This document shows positions 24,501-36,300 of a DNA stretch of 64,000 nt, piece after piece. The notes under the pieces were generated by a model. It searched no databases. It worked only from the letters and a program-made list of their open reading frames with translations, and was not told the DNA's origin. The first letter of the stretch is position 1; the number at the start of each line of letters is the position of its first letter. The DNA is from Liolophura sinensis (Eukaryota; Mollusca; Polyplacophora; Chitonida; Chitonidae), in NCBI RefSeq assembly GCF_032854445.1, contig NC_088301.1, positions 10,414,281-10,478,280 of the forward strand, written 5' to 3'. The translations under genes and the position numbers were made by a program.

Positions 24501-27500
24501 AGACCTGAATGCGAACTTTCTTTAGTTCTGAGAATCCTGTAAAAGGGATGGCTGATGTTTATTTTAATAGACAAACTATAAGTGGATAATAGCAGGTGGT
24601 CTTCAAGAATGGAAGAAACCAGGAAATACTGAATTTATATATTTGATTGGTGTTTTTATACTCCATACTCAAGAGTACGCCGACCCTGCTTCCTCTCACT
24701 ACAGCATTGTAGTGAGAGGAAGCACGGTAACCATCAAAGTATCCAAAAATTGTGTACACACAGGAACGCTTTGTTTGGTGCTTTACTGGCCACATCTCTG
24801 GGGCAGGTCAACTAATAGTACTTACAGTCAATTCCTGGCCAGAAGAACTGAGCACAGAGGTGATTCACTGAAGGGATGTGCTGAGGACGTACATAACAGT
24901 AGTCTATCGGGAAGGAGGGCGGCCTTATCCATGCCTTGTCGCCCCTAGCAACACAGGATGCAACAACAACATGATTCTTTGTTAACCTCAAAATTGTGTA
25001 TGTATACTTTCTGTACATTTTGACAGAGAGATTTGCTCTATGTTTTGACAAGAATACATAAATCAGTATGAAAGATGTCAAACTTTTCAACTAGTCATGA
25101 CTGATTTCATCTGCAGCTGTCTGCTGTTTTAAAGATATCTTTCTGTGGTGAAACTGTACACAATCTTGTCTTTATTAATCACCATTAACGTGATGTTCTA
25201 TTTACTTATTTATTTCATTGGTGTCTTCCCCTGTACTCAAGAATATTTCACTTATACAACAACGGCCAGCATTATAGTGGAAAGAAAACGGGCACAGCCT
25301 GGTGGAAACCCACGACCATCCGCAGGTTGCTTGAAGACCTTCCCACGTATGGCTGGAAAGGAAGCCAGCATGAGCTGGACTTGAACTCACAGTGACTGCA
25401 TTGGTGAGAGGCTTCTGGGTCATTATGCTGCGCTAGCGTGCTAACCAAATGAGCCACAGAGGCCCCCTGATGTTCTAAAAGCACTAGTTTCCATTGAACG
25501 GCCTTTCATCTGACATATGTACTTCATTTTAGTGGGGTTTTTTTTGCCTTTAAAAGCCGCTTTTGAACTATAAACCAATTTTATCAGTGAACATAACATC
25601 AAAACACTGGTTCATCAATTATCATAGCTACAGCAAAATGCCAGTAACATGTTCAGTTACATGTACATGTAAATTATCAATTATATATACTAATGTACAA
25701 GTATTAGCCGACCAATCATATTGAGTTACATATCTTACCTGTGTGGGTAAGTCTTAATCTCTTCTAAGAGTCTCAGTTTTAGAGGTTTTGTTTCATAATC
25801 TCGTCTGATAAAAGGTTTCAAAGTCCTAAAGCAAAGAGAGACATTTCTATGTTAGATGAATGGGATCTTGTGAAATCAAACACTTGCTGGCCTGCCTGCA
25901 GTCTCATGTCAAGAGTTTTTTTTTTTTTTGCATATCTGTCAGTTAAGCAGTAAAAAAACTCTAATGAAATCAGTAAATAATTACAGATAAAAGTGTGCTT
26001 TCTAAATTTCAGCCAAAACACCTTTTACTGGTACATTCTTTTCCCCTCTGACCCAATCTACTATATCCACTGGTATGTGCACTGTATTTCCCCTTTGCCC
26101 CAGTCTACTACATCCACTGGTATGTGCACTGTATTTCCCATTTGCCCCAGTCTACTACATCCACTGGCATGTGCACACTATTTTCCCCTCTGACCCAGTC
26201 TACTACATCCACTGGTATGTGCACTCTATTTTCCCCTTTGCCCCTGTCTACTACATCCACTGGTATGTGCACACTATTTTCCCATTTGCCCCCGTCTACT
26301 ACATCCACTGGCATGTGCACTCTATTTTCCCCTCTGACCCAGTCTACTACATCCACTGGTATGTGCACTCTATTTTCCCATTTGCCAGAGTCCACTACAT
26401 CCACTGGTATGTGCACTCTATTTTCCCATTTGCCCCGGTCTACTACATCCACTGGTATGTGCACTGTATTTCCCATTTGCCCCAGTCTACTACATCCACT
26501 GGCATGTGCACACTATTTTCCCCTCTGACCCAGTCTACTACATCCACTGGTATGTGCACTCTATTTTCCCCTTTGCCCCTGTCTACTACATCCACTGGTA
26601 TCTGCACTCTATTTTCCCATTTGCCCCTGTCTACTACATCCACTGGTATGTGCACTCTATTTTCCCATTTGCCCCTGTCTACTACATCCACTGGTAGGTG
26701 CACTCTATTTTCCCATTTGCCCCTGTCTACTACATCCACTGGTATGTGCACTCTATTTCCCCATTTGCCCCTGTCTACTACATCCACTGGTATATGCACT
26801 CTATTTTCCCACTTGACTCCAAATCTGGGAAAACTGATGGACAAACTCAGTACGATTTGTCTGGCTGCAGCTTTATCTAAAGAGAGTTCCAATATCTTTT
26901 TAATTATCATCATATGAGGGGCTTACCGAGTGGTGTAAGGACTGGTGATTGGCTGAAGCTGATTGTCTTCCCTGCCAACCAATCGGGTGCGGAATGAGGA
27001 TGGCCCAGAAGTTATGATCCTTCGCTCTGAGTGAGGAACCTAAAACAGGCAGACAGAATGTATGGCACAGGGCTATCTTAAACAGAACTCAACCAACGAC
27101 TGAATGTACTTGTAGGTCTGCTGAAGGAGTGATGAAGTACAAGTATAAGTTACTCTAACAATATGACTCTCATACAAACCACATTCTCACACAAACCCAC
27201 ATAAAACATGTACTTCACACAACACCCACCCCATACAACATGTACCCCATACAACACCCACCCCATAACACATGTACTTCACACAACACCCACCTCATAC
27301 AACATGTGCCCCAGACAACACCCACCCCATAAAACATGTACTTCACACAACACCCACCCCATACAACATGTACTTCACACAACACCCACCCCATAAAACA
27401 TGTACTTCACACAACACCCACCCCATAAACCATGTACTTCACACAACACCCACCCCATACAACATGTACCCATACAACATGTACTTCACACAACACCCAC

Positions 27501-30500
27501 CCCATACAACATGTACCCCATACAACACCTACCCCATAAAACATGTACTTCACACAACACCCACCCCATAAAACATGTACTTCACACAACACCCACCCCA
27601 TACAACATGTACCCCATACAACACCCACCCCATAAAACATGTACTTCACACAACACCCACCCCATAAAACATGCACTTCACACAACACCCACCCCATACA
27701 ACATGTACTTCACACAACACCCACCCCATACAACATGTACCCCATACAACATGTACCCCATACAACATGTACCCCATACTACATGTACCCCATACAACAT
27801 GTACCACTTACAACATGCACACCATAAAACATGTACTTCACACAACACCCACCCCATACAACATGTACCCTATACAACATGTACCCCATACAACATACAC
27901 CCCATACTACATGTACCCCATACAACATGTACCACTTACAACATGTACCACTTACAACATACACCCCATACAACATGTACCCATACAACATGTACCCCAT
28001 ACAACATGTACCACTTACAACATGTACCCCATACAACACCCACCCCATACAACATGTACCCCATACAACATGTACCCCATACAACATACACCCCATACAA
28101 CATGTACCCCATACAACACCCACCCCATACAACATGCATACCCATACAACACACCCCTATACAACAAAACGCCTCATACAACACACACCCTCATGCAACA
28201 TGCACGCCATACAGCGTGTACCCTCATGCAACATGCACCCTCATACAGCACACATCTTCAAAAACACAATGCCTCATACAACACGCCTCATACAAGACCA
28301 CTTCTCATACAACGCACACCCTCATGCAACATGCACTCTCATACAACATGCACACTCACACAACACACCTCCTTACAACATGTGCCCTCATACAACATGC
28401 ACACTCATACAAAAATGGCTTCATACAACATACCCCAGTACACAAAACTCACCTTCATACAACATGCACAACACACCCCCTCCTACAGTTCATCTCTTCA
28501 TATAACATATGCCCTCATACAAGATATGACCACATATAAACATTAATGAATAACTGCAAACTAATCCTGACAGTTTCTCACCTGGAACCTGTCCAGGACT
28601 CTGCGATCTGAGAGAGAGGATCGGGACATGGGCAAACCGTCTGGGTTTAGTGGATGACTTGTCTGAAATCAGAATCATACCTGGGATCATTTTATTTACC
28701 TTGATATTCATTTAACGTTTCATAGATGGAGGAAACAACCGAAGAGGTATGAGAAAAGTATCGCCCTTGCCAGGTACAAATAACTGACGAACCTTGCTAC
28801 TCTAAACCCCTGTCTAAACCAGCGGGAGTTTGATCTGAGTCAGTGACATTTAATATTGAAAGCGGGCCCAATGTCTACAGAGAAGTCTGCATCAAAAACT
28901 TACTGTACATCATCTCATGACTGTCCATAAGTTCATGACCTTGTCACATGCTCACTAAGAAGTCCACCACAAAGAACACTACAGCCGTTCAAAACGGCAA
29001 CCAGTGGAAATGGCAATTTCAAAGTATAAAATGATTACTGACGGGCAAAAACACAAAAAATTATTTAAAAACTGTGGAGGGATGCGGATTACTTTCTGGG
29101 AATGAAATAAAATCAAATGTAGGTCAATTTTAGCCCTTACCCGGATGTTGCCGTCCTGTGGACCGGGTTGACCTAGGTATTTCCTGACCTCGGCATCAAG
29201 ATTAAATACTGGCTGGCCGTGTTCACGCTGTAACTGAAAACAGGAAACACAAGGCGTACATTCAGACATGCATATGTAAATCTAGCAAGACGTCAGACGT
29301 GATTGTCTCATCAGATATGATCATTACCAAAGGATCTCTCTTCTTACCTGTCTAACAATCAGCTTCCTCTTCATTCTGACCAGGTGTGGTTCTAGTGTAC
29401 AGACATCAGAGGATCACTCAGCTTACCTGTCTAACAATCAGCTTCCTCTTCATTCTGACCAGGTGTGGTTCTAGTGTACAGACATCAGAAGATCACTCAG
29501 CTTACCTGTATAACAATCAGCTTCCTCTTCAGTCTCACCAGGTGTGGTTCTAGAATACAGACATCAGAGGATCACTCAGCTTACCTGTCTAACAATCAGC
29601 TTCCTCTTCAGTCTCACCAGGTGTGGTTCTAGTGTACAGACATCAGAGGATCACTCAGCTTACCTGTCTAACAATCAGCTTCCTCTTGAGACTAGCCAGG
29701 TGTGGTTCTAGTGTACAGACATCAGCGGATCACCCAGCTTACCTGTCTAACAATCACCTTCCTCTTGAAACTAGCCAGGTGTGGTTCTAGTATACAGATA
29801 TGAGAGGACCTCTCAGCTTACCTGTCTAACAATCAGCTTCCTCTTCAGTCTGGCCAAGTGTGGTTCTAGTGTACAGACATCAGAGGATCACTCAGCTTAC
29901 CTGTCTAACAATCAGCTTCCTCTTGAGACTAGCCAGGTGTGGTTCTAGTGTACAGACATCAGAGGATCACTCAGCTTACCTGTCTAACAATCAGCTTCCT
30001 CTTGAGACTAGCCAGGTGTGGTTCTATTGTACAGACATCAGAGGATCACTCAGCTTACCTGTCTAACAATCAGCTTCCTCTTCAGTCTGGCCAGGTGTGG
30101 TTCTAGTATACAGATATCAGAGGCCTGCTGGAGACGTTGTAGCAGGTGTTTCTCCTCATAATGACTCATGGCTATGTACCTGTAATTGAAAGAAATGTGG
30201 TATGTTCAAACATCCTCACCTATAGCCTTATGTCAGGTGATCTGGCAGCCATCCATAAACCTGATCTGCACCATACAAGAGAAAAATCCTTGTATGGAAT
30301 GAAACATCAATTAAATGGGTAGAGCAAAGCAGAGTGTCCTGTACAAACCACCACCTTTGACAATTTGGGCCTTCCACGGTTTCGTGCACGACCACCTAAC
30401 ACAGCATTGTCACCAAGGCCCCAGGAAATTCCCTGCGCAAGAATGGGAAAGAACCAGCAAGTGACTGAACACTTGAAACAAAAACACCTTAACCTATCAA

Positions 30501-33282
30501 CAGTGTCCCCTCAGTGGCAAAGACATAAAACCAAACCTTCACACAGCTGAATAAAAACTTATTAAACAGTTGAAAAACTCTCAACACTCGAATAACAATT
30601 TAAATTTCAAAATCTTTGAATGGCACTAAACACAAAAGTTCATAACAAATACCATAAAGCAAATCATAGTTTGACAAATTACATGTAGACTTGTTGATCT
30701 CTGTTTTTACGCAAACGGAAGGACACGAAAATAATATGGCTTCTTCCTGTTTGCTTAAAATGGCTACCATAAGGGATTCAGGACCTTATGATCCTAAGAA
30801 AAAGAACTTAAGAGTAGGAGAATAATACATCAACTGACATACTTAAGGAAAACACTAGCAACAAACAAACAAGGGTTAAGAGAATTAGCTTGCTGGTTAA
30901 TTTATAAGCCGACGAACCAAATAGTATAACCCATCCTTCGAGTAAAAGCTATGACACTGAAAACAACAACCTACAATGAAGTTCATCTATAAACATAAAT
31001 AAATGTGCTGATTGTATACAACCAAACATGTTTTGTCACCAACCTGATTTCGGGAATTTTCTCAGGCTGGTTGCCCTCCTTCATTCCCGTAGTTGTTGAA
31101 AGTTTCCCGGCTGAAGTGTCCGTGTCTGCTGCTCTACTCTCTCTGCTGATATCATCCCCCATACATCGGCTTTCCCCGCTGGCATCACACCCTACCCCTC
31201 TACTGTCCTCGCTGCTGGAGCTCACTACAGATTCTGCATCCTCCTCCTTCACTTGGGCCTGATCTAGATACTTGGTCACATCCGATGCATCTGTCTTCAG
31301 AGTGAGGCTTGACGAATCTACAAAAGCAGCCAAGGATTTATCACTGTTATCGTATCTGTCCTAATAAAACAGCTGCATAAAGTACATTTATGAGAGAATC
31401 AACAGAGCTCTCAAAAATCAGTCAGAATACTGAAAGTAATCATGCATCTGCAGAGGAAGCCAGGTTGAGCTAGACTTGAAGTTACAGCGACTGCACTGGG
31501 GAAAGCCTCATGAGTCATTGTGCTGTGGTGGTACGCCAACCATCTCGGCCAAGCTTGCCGACTCATGTTTGATAAAGCACATAAGAAGGTTATCACTTTT
31601 ATGATGACAGTCAGGTTTATGGGTGGAGGAAATCAGAGTGCCCGAAGTAAATCACCAGTTATGGTCACTCCATCTATACTGACCATCTTCAGTGTTAAAA
31701 GGCAACAGGCACACTGACCCCACAAAGCTGTATGTAACCAAGGGAAAACACTGTTCTCACAGCACCACAACATGATCATCATGTATTCATCAAACAAACA
31801 TGTACTCCTTGCTTTTGCTTTGTTTTGTTGTTTTCAGTTAATCTTAAGATACACAATGTGTCAAAAAGAATGATTAGCAGAAATGACCTGTATATATCCA
31901 TATTAAATACATCAAACTGTCTTCAACAAAGGCACATGCACTTTTCCTGGTTGACTCCCATCATAATGCTAAAAGTATAAGTGAAATATTCTTCAGTATG
32001 ATATAAACAAATAAATAAACAACAGCACTTCTTCTTGCTTTTCTTTCCTGTAAATCTAAATGCTGTAAATCTTTCAACCACTAAAGCACTTTTGTCAGTG
32101 GAATTTTTGCATACAATTATTATGAAAATAACGCTACAAATGATTTGTTAATGTCATTAATGATGCAAGCTTCGTTAAACTATGCAAACCGTTTCTCCAC
32201 CCCCCTTATTTCTTTCAGGATGTTTCAAAATATTGGTTACACAGGCTGTTACAGAATTAGGGCATATCTCAGACAGAATGAAATGATGTACACATAATGT
32301 AAGTACGCACATACGTCTTACCATCAATAGATGAAAGGATATCATGCAGAGATGGAGAATGTGACATCGGAATTGGAGAGTCCCGAGGAGGGGAAAATGT
32401 ACCAGGGTCAATCTCCAGGTCACTGTCACTCTCCTCTTCTTCATCATCTTTCAGCAGAAACTGAGGCACTGTCCCTGTCGAGGAGAATGATGTTCATGAC
32501 TCTAAACAACTATACCACTGCAAGCTCCTTAACCTGGAAGTACTCAAAAGTACACTACTACCTTGGTGCTTCCTGGACCAGAATTTCAAACTCAGGTAAC
32601 CCTTTATTAGTCATTTAATCTCTAACAGCTACCCTCAGAGAAAAGTTATAAAAAATGACGTTCAAAAAATCTTTGAAAACTGACTGCTTGTGTCAATGAC
32701 TTACCCAAAGCCCACAAATCTCTCTCTGTCATGTAGGCATCCGTCCGGCTATTCAATGAGAAAACTGACTGCCTATGTCAATGACTTACCCACAGCCCAC
32801 AAATCTCTCTCTGTCAGGTAGGCATCCATCCGGCTATTCGAGTGAGAAAATTGACTGCCTATGTCAATGACTTACCCACAGCCCACAAATCTCTCTCTGT
32901 CAGGTAGGCATCCGTCTTGCTACTAGAGTGAGAAAACTGACTGCTTGTGTCTTCCTCAAGCTCAGCTTTCCCTGCAATGTGGTGCGAGCTGGGAGTAGGG
33001 CTGGTGAGTTGACAGGGTGAGTCCATCTCCATCGACTCTCTAAAATTCAGTCAACAATATAAAGTTAACCACATTACTGTAAGGTGACACCAATCTTAGG
33101 TTTTATAGTCAAATCAACATAGAAAAACAGTTGGACTTTTACAATCTGTTTAACCTAGTAAAATGTAGTTTAGTAGAATATTTTATTGTATGGTGGACTT
33201 TTCTGACCACAATGGGACCAGTGATGTCGCTTAAGGTTTTTGCTACGAAACACACGAGACTGGTACATTTCATCATTCAAAA

Positions 33283-33340
<58 letters not shown>

Positions 33341-36300
33341 TCTATGAATACATTCACTGATTTGACCTTGAAACAAATTATTTCAGACCAGAAGTATAGA
33401 TGTCACTTGGTCACAACAGACCACCGTAGAATCTGGTCTTTTAACACAATTTTATTCAATTAGAAATATTCTAAAACAAATAAATCCAACTATTTTCCTG
33501 GGCAATTTTTAATGGTCATTCATCAGATCTGTACTTCATTTTAGAGTGGTCTTTGTCCGTAAGTCGGAAGGTTTGTAGTCATCTGCTGAATGACAGAGGT
33601 TTCCCCTGGGCTTTCTCATCACACTTAAATGCGAATACTGCCATATAAGTTATATAAGACTTTCTCAGACACACAAACAGGTGAGCACAACATCAAAGAC
33701 CCATCAAATGACTAGACACATGACATCAACTACCAGTATATAATTAAGAATAGAACAACTTCTATATGGAAAATCTCTATTTTCCGGAGCATACAAATCC
33801 CTCTCCCATAACTCAAGATCTTCCCCTAACTTCACTGATGTTAAAGATAACAAGCCCAAAGAGGATCTTTGACTTCCATATCGTGTCATCTCTCCTAAAC
33901 CTAATGTACCATGGTCAGGCAGACACACACTTACAAGACTTCTGTCTTGATGGTAACTTGCTGACCAAGATTCCCTGTAGCTGGCACTTCACTAAAATTC
34001 CTCTCTGTGTCTATCTCAGTTTGACCTTTGATCCCAGGAGTTGATGACGGGCTGTCAACGGACACACCCCTTTCTTCACTTCCAACACTAGACTCTGATG
34101 TGCGATTGTTCCGGCTTATGCGAGATTTTCTCAAATCTTTTGCTTCCTGTACCAAAATATAACATCCAAATTCATGTGAACAAGGAAACTACACATATTT
34201 CTCAATTTCTTATAAACCTTCCACATCTTCCTTTCCTACCTTATTTAAGTGGCACTTAACATCCTGCACAGGAATCAGGTTTATTGCTTGAGGAAACTGG
34301 AGTGTTTAGGGTAAAACTGAGGATCAAACACGCCGCTTCAGTGGTCAAGGTCCAGACAGTCACAGCAGTACTATAACCATCCAAGCCATAGGGGTCACCT
34401 AAGCCATAGGGGTAGCCTAAGCCATAGATTTATTTATTTAATTATTTATTTGATGACGGCGGCCAGCATTATGATGGGAGGAATATCCCAAGCCACAGAG
34501 GTGACAAATAGATCCTGTCCACATTAGAGGCGGACAACCACACTGATCACTTACAGTTAACGTTGACCTCTTTGCTTTCAACTCCATAGCCGCTTCAATG
34601 GAGGTTTTTCCCCGTCGACTTCGTAAACTTTCCACTTTAACAGGCTGTTCCTTCATCTCTATTTTGTATCTTCTCGTCAGACGGCTTGGCGGATCTGTTA
34701 ACACAGCCGTGCAGATGTCTTATTTAAATGTAAATGCTAAAACTTTTAGCAAAAGCAAATGTCCAGTGAGCAGTGAGTATCAAATTAGCCCCGCGCCCCC
34801 CCCCCCCCCTCCGAACCCTAACTGCATAATACAGCTCGAGATTTTTGATAACGTTATTTAAGTAATTTTTACTTATGAGTAATAAGACTTATACCAACAT
34901 TAAAATCTGTGTCTTAGGAAGGAAAAACATGCTGTGATATCAGAGCACTCAAACATGCTGTGATATCAGAGCACTCAAACATTGCCTCAGAAATCCCTAC
35001 AACAGAGCTTAAACATCTGAATGCATCTTAACTCTCCTGAAAAATCTAGAAAAAAATACACGGAAGTACTTTTGTGCATAATTCATCTTTTACCTGTCTT
35101 CCACTTGAAGTACACATGGATACCAGTTTAACTGCACTAATGGTAAGTTGCAGGTGGTTACCCAGATCAAAGGTGGGTGGTTACTTATCTTAAGTACAGG
35201 ACTGTACCAGCTTCATAACAGATGGTTACCTAATTTATTTATTTTATTTATTTATTTGATTGGTGTTTTACACCGTATTCCAGAATATTTCACTTATACG
35301 ACGGCGGCCAGCATTATGGTGGGTGGAAACAGGGCACAACCTAGGGGAAACCCACGACCATCCGTAGGTTGCTGCCAGACCTTCCCACTTACAGCTGGAG
35401 AGGAAGCCAGCATGAGGTTACCTAATTTAAGGGCAGGTGGCTTCATCTCAGCGAGTCTCCACCATCCTGGTTCATTGAGCTCCTGTGCCCCAGACAGGAA
35501 GTATGCGGGGCACCCTGACGACAGGGTCCCTGCCACTGTACCATACCACAACGACGTCTTCTTTCTGCAAAACAGAAAACAGTGTCCCAACATTCAAATA
35601 AAAACACAAGGGTATATAAACCATCAAACTTCCAATGTCATATTTATTTATTTGATTGTTTTTTGATGCAATAGTCAATAATTTTCCACAATGCTGGTCA
35701 CTTTTATTGGATTGATTTATTTCAGTCGTGTTTTATGCCATACTCAAGAATATTTCACTTATACTGCAGCGGCCAGCATTATGGTGGGAGGAAACCAGGC
35801 AAAGCCCAGGAGATACCCATGACCCTCCGCAGGTTGCTGGCAGGTCTTCCCACGTATGACTGGAGAGGAAGTCTGCATTAGCTGGACTCTTATTTGAGAT
35901 TAAAAAGAAATGCGTGTGTTAAACCACCATAACTTTGGCAAGACACTGGTGAACTTTCTTCCATGTTATGCACAGGCTTCCACACACTACATATGTGGTC
36001 TTCAACAAATGTTGGATTGCACAAAAACACACCCACAATATATCCTTGGGATTGGAAACTATTTTGGATTAAAGTGCAGCAAAACATTATATTGGGGAGA
36101 ATAAAGGTTAAATGGCTCTGTTGCGTGCTACTGAACGCTGGACCCAACTCTCCTGTCAGTTTGCTACGGTCTGCGGGAAAAGCAGGAACTACTGGTATAT
36201 AGGTCACTATAATCCACTGATCACTCTCGCTATTTTTACCTTCCGTCTAATGTCAGACCTACACCAGCTGCATGGACTAAATGAAGAGTACACCAAAGGC

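Larger units (their letters stand above)
21528..24944 (-). other. KAT14: KAT14 GNAT-domain exons
   Basis: Exons 24944-24826 (IDYCYVRPQHIPSVN, QFFWPGID), 23910-23862 (LSECLQYPDFS), 22653-22521 (GFAFMVPDTKYDEAYISF and THPEWREAGIATFML) and 21701-21528 (TCMGKDVTLHVSATNPAMLL through KHAFMLRLRR-stop). REAGIA fits the R/Q-x-x-G-x-G/A acetyl-CoA pyrophosphate motif. The C-terminus matches the vertebrate protein almost residue for residue, so this is a functional, well-conserved domain. Confidence 0.95.
25739..34694 (-). other. KAT14: KAT14 central exons
   Basis: Exons 34694-34555 (IEAAMELKAKRS), 34146-33935 (EAKDLRKSR), 33039-32876, 32474-32322 (acidic DDEEEESDSDLEIDPG), 31317-31044 (Ser/Asp-rich), 30179-30059 (YEEKHLLQRL and LARLKRKLIVRQ), 29233-29141 (GQPVFNLDAEV), 28662-28582 (RVLDRFQ), 27039-26927 (SSFRTRLVGRED, ITSPYTTR) and 25825-25739 (LKPFIRRDYETKPLKL). 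The named blocks match human KAT14 in the same order. The linkers between them are long and variable. Two of these exons (32876 and 30059 ends) head tandem duplications of their donors. Confidence 0.9.

Noticed and set aside
26075-26917. Open frames of up to 280 residues on + and 156 on - with a repeated 16-residue motif
   Set aside because: They come from the 48-bp minisatellite, whose unit is a multiple of three. They lie inside a KAT14 intron and are open on both strands at once.
27208-28546. Open frames of up to 379 residues rich in H, T, P, Y and N
   Set aside because: Product of the G-poor tandem array (27180-28540). Several frames are open together, and there is no domain, no splice context and it is intronic.
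33131-33463. Frames with long I-Y repeats
   Set aside because: Translation of the (TA)27 microsatellite.
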